64,000 bases of DNA from Bryoerythrophyllum caledonicum. Lineage: Eukaryota; Streptophyta; Bryopsida; Pottiales; Pottiaceae. Position numbers and translations under genes: made by a program. Within the stretch, counting starts at the first letter, position 1, and the number at the start of each line of letters is the position of its first letter. The stretch covers positions 9,854,867-9,918,866 of the forward strand of contig OZ020523.1 in NCBI GenBank assembly GCA_963971425.1, written 5' to 3'. The notes under the pieces were generated by a model. The model saw only the letters and a program-made list of their open reading frames with translations, did no database searches and was not told the origin of the DNA. Positions 1 through 10,759 of this stretch are shown here, piece by piece.

Positions 1-2162
1 TGTTGCACTCGAACCTCGTGGGTCCCATTTCTATCATCTATATAGAATCGCATGTGGTGTGGAAATGTTATGCCAACCAATGAATCCGGACCTGTTAGTA
101 GGTGGGGTGTTATGAACTGTTTCCAATCCTACACATTCTCTAACAACCGTGCCGTGACAAATGCCTCTGTAGGAGACGTTCCCCGTTCGATAAGGTTAAG
201 CATTTCTTTTAAGGATTCCACGTCCGATCTCTTCAAAGTACTTGATATACAACTGAAGCGTTGATCAATATCTTCATGTGTATGGCCAACTATAAGGAAT
301 GAGAGTTCCACCTCTTGAAAAAATCCCAATCCCACCAAGGATGCGCATAGAGCAAACATATAGATGTTTTTATTCTCACGGGTGCAATTATCTGCTTGGA
401 TGCGCAATGTTGGTGGCAAAAATCCCTTCCTCCGCAACACGTCTCCAATCACATACAACAACGTGCTCACGACCTGGTTGCTGTCATGTTTGTGGTGAGC
501 TCCAAACCATACGTCGCAATACAAACCGATTCCATGTACTAGAGCCCCGCATAAATGGGTCTTCACAAACCGGTGTTCAATGTTCTTTACGGTTTGACGC
601 ATTCTTGGTACCATGGTTGTGTTTTGGTCCATGCCATCCACAATGATGCACATGTACAACTCAGGGTGGATATAACACGACCTCTTGAATATCCAATAAT
701 GCCTACGTTCCTCCATCTGGATGCGTAGATGCAACATAAACAATTCTTTGATCCTAATCCTTGCATCGGCATTGGTTGTGCCCTCCATAGCACATTTATA
801 TTCCCAACAATGATAACACTTTGAGAACCTTGAGAATGGTGGAACCTGGACATGGGGATATCTCAAACGCCACATCCTATGGAACGAGCTAATTGAAATG
901 GTATCTCCATTGCATATTCTCTTCACCTCTTCATTCACGTAATTGAATACGTCAAATTTTATTGTATTCATAGGAAGGAGAATAAGAGGCACCACTGTGT
1001 TGTCATCTTTACGGCAAATAGAACGATGAGGTTGAGGACATCCAGCTTCTTCCACAAATGATTTGAAGCAAGCCTCCGCAGCAGACATTCTAGTGCTCTC
1101 TCTAATCGGATTCGATAGTGTGTTACCGTGGATTGCCGTCACTCTACCGTATATTAAACAATCTTTCTTCAACTCCTTAAAACGCCGTTGCGAATAACCA
1201 ATCCCAAGAGCGTAGCAAGCATTGCAAACAGGCCTGCCATCTAACTTCGTCTCAAATTTATCCCGACGAAATCCTTCCGTTCGTGTATAAAAAGAAACCA
1301 GCATTTGTCTTATCCATGTACTTCGGATTGAATACTCTGGTGCCCAAGCATTATATCGCATGTCTAAAATATGCCTTGCTGGAATGTCCCTCAAACAATT
1401 TTGCTTGCATCCTCCCTGTACTATTGCCCTTTCCACGCCTGCCAAAGATACCTTACTTGCTGCAGTTCCTGTCACATTTGACTCGTTTGAAACTATCCTT
1501 CTTCTGTTCTGCATAGAATAAGGTCGGCGCGCTCTTCTAACGTGAGCAAATCCCTCCACATGGGGCAAATCTCGAATGTTAGAGGGGGTGCATTGAGAAA
1601 ATGGTGAATTCTCATCAACGGGGTTTGAAGTTTGGCTACTCCACGGAGATCTTTCATTCAATTCAGGGGTGATAGATCGCCCTTGAACATCAAATCCTGG
1701 GGCCATTGTCCGTGTAGGTGAAATATGAGATCTATCTTCACCATGGGCATTTGGGAAATTAGGTGTTGTGGCCAAGTCACGAAGCAATGACCGGTTCCAA
1801 CGAATGATCAGGTCCATACATGAACCAAGCCGTTCACCCACAACTTCTCCTGTCCAATGTAATGCATCGTCAACCCGAATTACACGCACTGCCACCTCAG
1901 ATGGAAACATTCTACATCCATGCAATACCATTCCACTTTCAAAGGCATGCTCCCTTTTTCCCAAACCCACGACAATGCCTATTTTGGAGAGCAATTCTAC
2001 AGTCCTTCCCGCTTCAAAATCACCTATCCCAACCGATCTCTCTTGAATTTGGCGCGCCCGTGCTGCTCGTATCAACCGAGCCCCCACTGAACTATTAGGA
2101 AGGATATTTGATCTGCGAATGTTTGGAGGTTCTAAAGGAATCTGGGATGTTCCGCTTTCCAT
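1..2162 (-). CDS. DUF7869-like transposase-like protein, runs off the left edge, one in-frame TAG
   Basis: An intronless frame reads from ATG at 2162 down to TAG at 129-131 (677 codons). The same frame then stays open to the window edge, and its first residues after the TAG (DWKQFITPHL) look like a continuation of the domain. Visible motifs are a Cys pair in CNACYALGIG followed by YGRVTAIHGN, then an acidic series that could form an RNase-H-like triad: VDGMDQ (about residue 508), QADNCTRENKN (about 589) and GHTHEDIDQ (about 626). I recognise this as the uncharacterised DUF7869 family, which is spread through eukaryotic genomes in transposon-like copy number. Nuclease or transposase activity is inference. 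The TAG may be a nonsense mutation (CAG to TAG) or part of the TAR pattern seen in loci A and B. The 3' end lies outside the window. Confidence 0.72.
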
Positions 2163-4342
2163 CGATACTATTTGACAAATATAGACACGACAGTGGAAAA
2201 ATTGTCAAAATATATATTTTTTTTTTCAATTCAAAATCATCATTCATCCATCCAATAGACTACTCACTGATAGACATATACTTATACTCTCACATGTAAT
2301 GATTGATCATTTATAAGATTCACAAGCAGAGCTAATTGGACAAAATTGCAATTTCAAGTGATCCAATGTAAAACACAATACATATGATACATCCAAATAA
2401 CCATCATATCAGTATAAGAAGGTATTCCTGACCTGAATTTTAATTGTGAGTATCAGAGGGCGTGGTACCGGAGTTCAACGTCGCTCTATATGACGATATC
2501 ACCAATCAGTCTTCGTTGCTAAAACTTGTGCTCTTCTTTTCGTTCCAAAATCTTTACGACCTGACTATAACAAACACATTAGTGTCATTATATTATACAT
2601 GATGAAAACAACCTAAAATCTTTGTATATCAACTCCTAAAATTCATTTACAATTTTACATTAAATATAAGTACTAATTGTTGATCCTACTCCAAAGTGTA
2701 ATTAGAAGTCAACAGCATTTATTTGATGTCCTAATTACTACATCTCAACAATGATCCATTGATCAATATAATTATCAAAAGGACATAAATGTTGGCCGTA
2801 GAGCTTAAAAGATTATAAGGTTTGAAGTTGAGGAAAAGATTCATTCTCATCCCTACTTTAAAGGTATAGGATCAAATTTGACTTCACTTTGTATTTCATT
2901 TTTGCACTAAAGAAAGTCTAAATATTCTATTGTTTTGTTAATAGTTTTTGTTAGTTCTTTAGAACCAAGTTTAAGAGGTAGAAAATAAAAGCGTATTACA
3001 AGAATAATGTGCAATGAATACAGATTCATTATTTGCTACATCGTGATATATTACTTTGAAAATGATAATATGTTCTAGAATGACAATTGTAACGGTTAAG
3101 AAGAAATTTATCACTAATAAATATCAAAAATAGTAGAAGGGAATGCTTTGAAGATTTATAAGCTTTTTTTACTATAGAAGGTATGGTTTTTTCCAATAAT
3201 TTTCCTGAAAACATTTGACTCAGATTTAGATCTATATACAATTAGAAATTCACACAAAATATAATAATTATTTTCTAGTCCATTCTAAAAGTCTTAATTT
3301 TCCTTTATCGGTATCGAAAATCTTAATGGCAATAGAGAGTAATAGCAAAAGTTGTAAGTTCCAATATTAGGTATGGACGAACTTTCAAACCATCAACCCA
3401 AATACAATAATTTACAATAAAAAGTTGTTGTGAAGGACATTGTTATATTAAAATTTCAATGAACGTAAGTATCCTTAAGGAACAAACCCCTAAATTTCCA
3501 AGCCTTTTTCCATCAAGAAACACCCCAAAACTACCACAACTAAAAAGTGGCAAAGCATCTAATTTTGACGTCTAATTGAAAAGAAATGAAAAATAACCAA
3601 TTCACGTTTTACCATTTTTGTAACACAAATATGGAATACTTTGATAATCCAAACGATTGATTCTAATGTTTTCACCACATATTGTGGTAAAAAAAAATAA
3701 TGGCAAAGACTTTGAAGATCTCTAGTTTTTATGTAGAGAACAAGTTTTTTTCCCCCTTCCTCAAAATGTCTAAAAATGTTCGACTTGGGTTAAAATGTAC
3801 TTTTTACACTAAACAATAAAAAATTTGGTAAGAAAAGAAACGGTAATATTTATATGTATAAAAGTAGATTGTTTGACCATAAAATAATATTGTTTATATG
3901 TATAATAGTAGGGTGTTTGACCACAAGGTAATATTCTTAAAAGAAGGTAATATTTTGTACACGTATAAAAGTAGAGTAGTTAACCACAAAGTTTAGAAAT
4001 CCATATAAGGCAGCCGTTTCATAATAGTGAGTCTCTTTTTTACAATCATCCAAAGGTGAGCTCCACATATCATGTTTTTAGATGTTTTTAGATGTTTTTA
4101 GATGTTTTTAGATGTTTTCAGATGGTCAAGATTTCTACTTCATCCTATCATGTTGTTCACTGGTTTTTATGTGATTGCAGGTTCAAAGCGGAGAGTAGCA
4201 CGTCCTTTCTAAACTACTCAGGTGCACAATCATTCTAAACTACTTAGAATTTGATTTTGTTTGTGTTATATGCTGTGAACTTCAGTTTAGGGTTTAAGAT
4301 TGGGTCATTACTTAATTGGAAAACTTGAGACACTACATCTGA

Positions 4343-4452
4343 AAACCCTAATTATCTAAACTTTGTTGGCGATCTGGAAACCCTAATTTTTGGAACCCTA
4401 ATTTCGGCGGCGCCGCCATTTTCATGGCTGGACTTCTCACCTCAGGGGGGTG
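4343..4452 (+). promoter_or_regulatory. Telo-box cluster followed by an ATG in GC-rich context, possible captured 5' end of a plant gene
   Basis: AAACCCTAA or a near match occurs three times (about 4343, 4378 and 4394), followed by GGCGGCGCCGCC and ATGGCTGG at about 4424. Telo-boxes just upstream of the start are typical of plant ribosomal-protein and translation genes. The frame after this ATG stops within about 20 codons, so no intact gene follows. It could be a promoter and first-exon fragment carried by a mobile element. Low certainty. Confidence 0.3.
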
Positions 4453-4555
4453 CGTACGCGGGGGTGTCGTTAGCTTTCGATTAGTGTCTTAGGTTTTCAG
4501 CTAGGGTGTCTTAGGGTTTCTCCTAGGGTGTTTTAGGGTTTCACCTCGAGAACAA

Positions 4556-4700
4556 GGTGCGAGTGTACAACGTGTGAGTGAGTGAGTAACGCTCCAAGCT
4601 ACGTGAACAACCTGTGAGTGAGTGAGTGAGTAACGCTCCAAGCTACGTGGAAAACCTGTGAGTGAGTGAGTGACGCTCCAACTCGCGTGAACAACCTGCG
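4556..4700. repeat. Tandem repeat around GTGAGTGAGTGAGTAACGCT
   Basis: Three to four imperfect copies of a roughly 45-bp unit, each with a (GTGA)n run, then ACGCTCCAA and a CGTG-AACAACCTG segment. No coding potential is visible. Confidence 0.75.
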
Positions 4701-5112
4701 AGTAGATGAGTGAAGAACGTGCAAAAAAACCAACAAGGTACATGAGCAACTCGCAAGCAACATCACCAACTTCCTAACGTCCTAACTAACCTACTGGTCC
4801 TCTCTCCTCACTTCACCGTCATCTCTCTCCTTCTCTCTCCTCCATGTGCTGTGCGTGTCGAAGTCGATAGGATGACAACAGCTAGGGTCAGAGCGACGTT
4901 GGCAGTGTGGGCGGGCTAGGGTTTGGCGTCGGCAATGACGAGCGGGCTCAACTCTCTCACGGCCTGTGCGTACGCAGGGGGCTCTTAATCGTGCCGTTGC
5001 TCTTGGTTGATATCCCTTCCAGAGTCCATTGATACCCATCGTTTAGGCACATAACCGGTCATACCCTGATCCAGTCGTATACCCGGTCAAACCTTGTATC
5101 GCTGTAAGGAGG

Positions 5113-5143
<31 letters not shown>

Positions 5144-6161
5144 TTTTTTTTCCATAGATTTGGACGAAACTGAAATGCCTATAAGTAATTTTCAACAATT
5201 CAAAACAACTTGAATTTTTTTTCCCTTGTAGATTGAATCTGGAGGTATCATCCCAATTTTTTTCGGATTTTTTTAATTTTTTCTCTTTTTTCTAAAAATC
5301 CTCAAAGGTCGCTGAAAGCACCATAGTGAAGATTTGCAGAATTTCTTCCGATTTCGTAGATTCTGGCCCCAGCTCTAAATCTGAATTTCAGTCATTAACA
5401 TGATATTTTGTGATTTTGAGTCCAAATAATGAAATGAAGTTTATGAAGCCTACTTTCCATTCCACTTTGAAAATATGAAAAATTTGAAAACAATTCAAAA
5501 AAATTTGTATAAATTTTGTAAAAAAGTCCGGGCATACTTTAGTGGTTTATTTGCTGAAATTAGCCAAGTCCGTAATTCTTTAATTGCATATTAATTTCAG
5601 ATTTAGAGCGGAAGCCACTTTTTGGCATTTCATCCGCAAGTTTTCATCCACTGTTTTCATTCCTGTACTGGCATTTCATTCGTTGATTTTTTGCCTTTTC
5701 ATCCGCTATGTTTTTGCCTCCTCATCCGTTGTTTTTACAAATTTCATCCGTTGTGATTTTCCATCAGCTGTGAATCGTCATCCTCTGTTTTCATCCGTGC
5801 TACGATTTTCATCTTTTGTGGATGAAACTGTAATTTCCGCAGATTCACTTAACAGTGAGTTAATAACTTCCAAAATAATAATTTTTTGGGAATTCCAACT
5901 TCGGATTTGAACTTTTTAGGTGTGTTTTCATCTAGTGTGAAAGAAAAAAAATCGGACTAATGATTTTAAAAATTGACATTTTGTAGAGTCTTAAAAATTA
6001 GGGGTTTACCTTTACAAGTCAAGGAAGCCACATTTGAGTTGTAACATGATGCTTTTGTGTATTTTTCTTAGAAGGTGTAAGCATTGATGTATATGAACAT
6101 ACACCGTATTGACGATTGTATATTGTTTGTGATTATGATCAGGTTTCTTGTATGTGACATC

Positions 6162-9100
6162 ATGGCGCCACCACTTCCAATCGAAAGGCGCTGGGAGGAG
6201 TATGGTTGGTGGATTGCAGTAGAGGCGGAGTCGAAGCCAGTATTGTGGCTCACGGAACATCCATTTCAAATAGGGATGCGCACATCAGCATTGGGGAAGC
6301 CCTTCGCTGAACTTCGTGGAATTAATCTTCGACCAGACGATATGGTCTATGCAGTTTGCGAACCGGGGGTTGGCCAAACGGCATCAAAGACTTCTCTTTC
6401 AAAGAAGTTGCTCCTAGCACCTGTTCCTACAGATCTCCTTCAAAATTCAAGGCGGGTGAATAACATAACCTCGTTACAGACGTTTTGGCTCAGCACGGAT
6501 CTTGCGGTGCGCACTGCTAGGCATGAGCATGTGTTGGCATGTTTGGCGTTATCTGAAGAAGATGAGGCACGCGCTAGAAGATTTATGAGTGCTCATACCA
6601 TGTACGAGGCATTACGGCGGACGGAGCCAGAGCGTGCAAGTGTTGAGCGTGCAAGTCTACCAGCGGATCCAGAGGAGACCGAGCCCATTTATCGCGCATT
6701 AGCAAGGCCGACACAGTTGGATTGGCGGCCGTCCACTGAACTGCCACCATCGCGTGTTCGTGCACCAACAAGTGGTCGTCCATCTAAGCGCCCACGACGT
6801 GAAGAGGGCAACAGAGCTCCAGATTCTGATGGACGGCCGTCGCGTGGCCGTTCGGAGACATCGCGTGGCCGCTCAGAGACATCGCGTGGCAGGGCCTCGA
6901 CATTGCGTGGCAGGGCATCGACGTCGCGGGGCAGGACATCGCCATTGCGTGGCAGGGGCCGTGAATCGATAGCTGGACAAGCCGAAACTCATCGTAGATC
7001 CTCAACATCTACAGCGGGTGTCTCTATGAGTTTATCGGCCATGGATGACGACTTGCACAACTATTCTGATTAGTCATTGGGAGATTCGGAGGAGGAGGCA
7101 GACATTCCAGCAACCGTTCCAACTTCTAGGCATTTGAAAGCGCCCGTACCTACGAAGGAGGAAGTTGCGAGAGGTTCTATATGGGGCGACATTGTGTTCA
7201 AGGCGCACATTGACCGCATCGTCGAAGTGGTGAATCCGGAGACAAACCATCGGATACTGTCACAGAAGAGGAAATCAGAAGTGTATCACTTCTTACGAGA
7301 TCCCCAGAACAGGACCGGAGTGAGTAAATTGGTACTTCGTCCAATCCGGTACCTCGTGGATATCACTACCGACACTGGCATGGTTGAACGTGAGGGAGTG
7401 GATTTCCCGGTTACTGGAGCAGCACGAGAGTTTGAACGGATGTTTTTAAGCCATGCGGGTGCTTCTATACACGGTACTGTGGGCTCTCAACTATCTTGGC
7501 TTCAAGAGCGTATCATTTGGGAGCCTGTGGACGGGCAACACGTCGTAGCTACTTCCAAGTATGCAAAGGAGCAGTGGATGAGCGGCAACATCCCTCTGTC
7601 TGAGTATCAGAAGACGTTTGAGGAGCGGGAGGCTACCTTTGTTGTGTACGATGATCGACGACTTTACATTAACAAGTCAGTACAGGTCAATAATGCGGAG
7701 TGGCAAAGAAAACAACTTTCCACAATGAATGAGGATTTGGTGAAGCTCCGACAGATATGGGATCTGTATGGTAGGCCTGATAGCTCGGTTCGGGCGGACG
7801 ATGAACGCAGGGCTATCGCACTGGTGAGCGCAGCAAGTGCCGTGCGGAAACTGCCTCACAGAGATGACAACAAGATTACAATGTCCACATTGGCAAAGGT
7901 CATGGAGGACCTAACCAAGCATGCTTGGAATCCCAGCAATGAGTGCTTTGAAGCTGCCCTTCAAGTCAGCAAGGACTACGAAAACGGCTTCTTGTTTTAC
8001 AACAAGGATGAGGAGAAGAGGTGGAAGGCTTTGGCACTGAAGAAGAACTTGGATCCGAATGCAGATGTTCGACCGAGGCGGAAGCGGATGACCGGACATT
8101 GGTTGAGGCCACTTGGGAGACTTCCAGATTCGTACTATCTGGAGGTTGCAAAGGCATGTACAGCTAAGCCAGTAGGCGAGGATGGACGTAGACCTCGTCA
8201 AGCACTTTACTTCAACGGCGTTAAAGACCAAAATCCAAGGACTCGTACCCTTGCCGGTGTATGTGAGCGCATTATGAGACGAGAAGCGGTGATGAATACC
8301 ATTCGGTGGTTGATGGTAGAGAACAAGGAATCTTCACCGAATTCCATGGAAGAGTTCTTTCGTATATCTGTACGGAAGTATTTGCCAGGAGGCAAGGAGC
8401 AACTTGACAAATTTGCCGAGCTGTTGGATAGCAAAACAAGAACCAAATGGGGTGCGCCGTAGCGAGAGAAGGTGTCAAAGCTGAAAGACATAAGCGACCT
8501 CGTCCCTCCTTTCATCAAGGTACATTATCAGGTTGTTGCAGCAAAGGGGCAAGGCCAGAATGCACCATCCGTACGTGAGGGAGTTGCAAACACTGCCAAT
8601 TGGGAGTGGCAGTTGCATGTTCGGAGGCCAGGCCAGAACGACACACAGGATCCGCTTCTGATTCGGTGTAGAAGAGGACTATTTCGTTCAGAGTATGCGG
8701 AGTTGACACGACCATACCTGTGGATTATTGATTGTCGCCGTGGCGGTGGAAGGCATGGCAACGGTCATTGGAAAGATGAACAATTCACCAGAATCTTTGC
8801 ACAACTGGCGTTATGGATGACGACCGTTGAACGATGGAACGTCATTTTCCTATTACCACCGGCTGTGTTCGCCACGGAAGAGCTGATTACGAAGTTGAAG
8901 CTCCCGGAGGGTTGCTCTCATCGGCGTGGATGTTGGGCGTTTGGTCAGACCTTGGTTGATCATCCTCTGAACTTTACAGAGGGAGGGCGCTTACAACAAG
9001 CAGTTGAACCAATGGGCGATATCATTATTTGTCTCCAACATCCAGCTGGATTGTCTGTTGAGGCGAATTTTATTACTGGCCGCCGTCCACTTCCTCTTTT

Positions 9101-10202
9101 ATTTGATGATAACCGTGGCGGAGCACGAGAGCCTTCTGTTGTTGATGCTCTCGAGAGATCTCCATCTGAATTATCAAGACTGGTGGGTTCGTACTTGCCT
9201 CGGGGTTGGGGTTTGGTGGTATGTAACATGTCAACAGCGATTCCGACTATACTACACTCGGATTTCCAGGGATCTGAGATCATTGTCATCGACGATTGCA
9301 GCGAGAGGATTTCGTTCTTGTACGGTGAGTTGACCAACAACTTCCAAGGGCATTTGTTGATGTCTAACAACATCGATGGAACGGACAATGCTCCCACTAG
9401 TGTGGATGCTACCGAAGATGCGATTCCTTTACGAACGGAAGGTGACGATGATGTGGATTTCTACACCCATTTGAACGAAAGATTGCCACGTGAATATGGG
9501 ACGGACGAATCCACGCCTGACAACCGCTCGCTCGACTCGCAGCGAAGCAGTGAAGCAGAAGAAGGGGAAGACGAGGAGGACGATGAAGAGGAAGACGAAG
9601 GTGAAGATGGGGGAGCACCTAGGAGAGACGTGGTTCTAACAACGCCGCCGCCGCATGTGGGAGTTTGTGTACACGAGACACCTGTTGGAATGGGGGATGA
9701 TACCAGGGTACTGGATGTTCCTTCAGAGGCACCAACAGATGGGATGAACACATCCATTTCTCAGCTGTCAGAATCAGAGCAGTGTACGACCGATTCTCTC
9801 ATGTTTTTTTCGGAGTTGAGTAGGGGTGGACCGTCTTTGGGGCCTATTCCATCAGAGCTTGGATCTGCGACACATGGGAGCGCTGAAGGTATTGGAGGTG
9901 GCACTGGACCAATATTGCCATCTGTTTCAAGACAGAGCGAACCGGAAGATGTTGCTGAATTTCGAGAGACCTTCACTGCACCGATGACATTTAGGGATGG
10001 CTTCTATTATGATGCAGATGGCGTAAGGCACACGCGGCACGGCGACCCTGGCAGCTACAGATATGAACAGTCTACATCAGTCAGTCTTGGAGATAGTCCG
10101 GTGCGAGAAGAGGAGTTGGCTGAAATGGTAAATACTGCCATGGAACACGCTACGGGAGTAATATCTCCATAGGATGATGAAGACTCTGAGGTCATACCGT
10201 AG
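6162..10202 (+). CDS. Locus A: ParB-like plus beta-class methyltransferase-like mobile-element gene, one frame interrupted by TAG codons
   Basis: One frame runs from ATG 6162 (the ATG follows gtgacatc) to about 10200 with no frameshift. It is broken only by TAG at 7071, 8460 and 10170, with a further TAG at 10200; the next in-frame TGA is at 10239. The N-terminal part has an Arg-Gly repeat region (RGRSETS-type units, 6840-6960). The middle part (7074-8459) has a ParB-like signature: VLRPIRY, then WEPVDGQHVVAT (DGQH at 7530-7541), then TFVVYDD. The third part has a motif-IV-like strand (LWIIDCRRGG, about 8719), helices, FLLPP, then SPSELSRLV and a motif-I-like strand followed by EIIVIDD, which is beta-class order. 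The canonical DPPY and FxGxG residues are missing, so catalysis is doubtful. The C-terminus is acidic (9560-9615). The product is unnamed; the layout matches locus B. Reading it as one protein requires the TAGs to be decoded or to be mutations. Confidence 0.6.
6843..6960 (+). repeat. In-frame 21-bp repeats encoding RGR-S/T units
   Basis: Six tandem copies of a roughly 21-bp unit starting cgtggc encode RGRSETS, RGRSETS, RGRASTL, RGRASTS, RGRTSPL and RGRGR. Arg-Gly repeats like these usually bind nucleic acid; here that is inference. Units differ at synonymous and non-synonymous sites, so the array is not recent. Confidence 0.8.
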
Positions 10203-10759
10203 CTAAGCATACATAATGTTTAGGTGACTAGTACAGTGTGATTGGTATATTTGCTTTAGAGACGGTTTGTTTGATTGTAGTCTATGATCTTTGTAGTATT
10301 CAATAGTTATATCATGTATGGTTTTATATATATGAAAAATATAGAGTTCTAAACCTCACACTTCATCATTGTATTGCGTGCTTTATTAGTACATCTCCTA
10401 CAAATTGTATTTGTAACACGACACTAATATTTATTTAAATTCATATAAAATTTATTTCATGCAACAAATTGTATATGAATAGTTTCTTGTAAGTACATGG
10501 TCAATGTAATATTGTCAATGGAATAAAAATGAAATACCATAATCATATATTATGCATAATCTTACCGAAATGGTGAAAATGATTTACTTGTGTACACATT
10601 GAGAAACCAATATTCAATGAAATTGTCACAAAAATATAGCAAAAAAAAATAGGGATTGTTGGATTTTTTTTCCTTCCAAAAGACATTTCCGCTCAAAATC
10701 TTGTTGTTATTGAGCGCCAATTAGCGCACTTGGCCAAGTGCATAATTGCTTAATTGCGT

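Larger units (their letters stand above)
2163..6161. other. Intergenic DNA between the DUF7869 frame and locus A; no confident gene
   Basis: AT-rich. About 2640-3820 resembles the TTAA MITE family described below (phrases such as the GTTTGAAGT and TTTGACTTCACTT blocks) but is strongly diverged. 4071-4123 is five copies of a 10-bp unit (gatgttttta). 4280-5050 is GC-richer and holds telo-box motifs and GTGAG tandem repeats. A run of about 30 A lies near 5110-5140. 5620-5830 is a degenerate tandem repeat around TTTCATCCGTTGTTTT. Open frames here are short and unconvincing. Confidence 0.6.

Noticed and set aside
6084-6161. Upstream start for locus A at 6084
   Set aside because: The extra residues are hydrophobic and unlike the rest; ATG 6162 is the natural start after this AT-rich leader.
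9461-9757. Minus-strand Ser-rich ORF
   Set aside because: Antisense of the acidic Glu/Asp tract of locus A.
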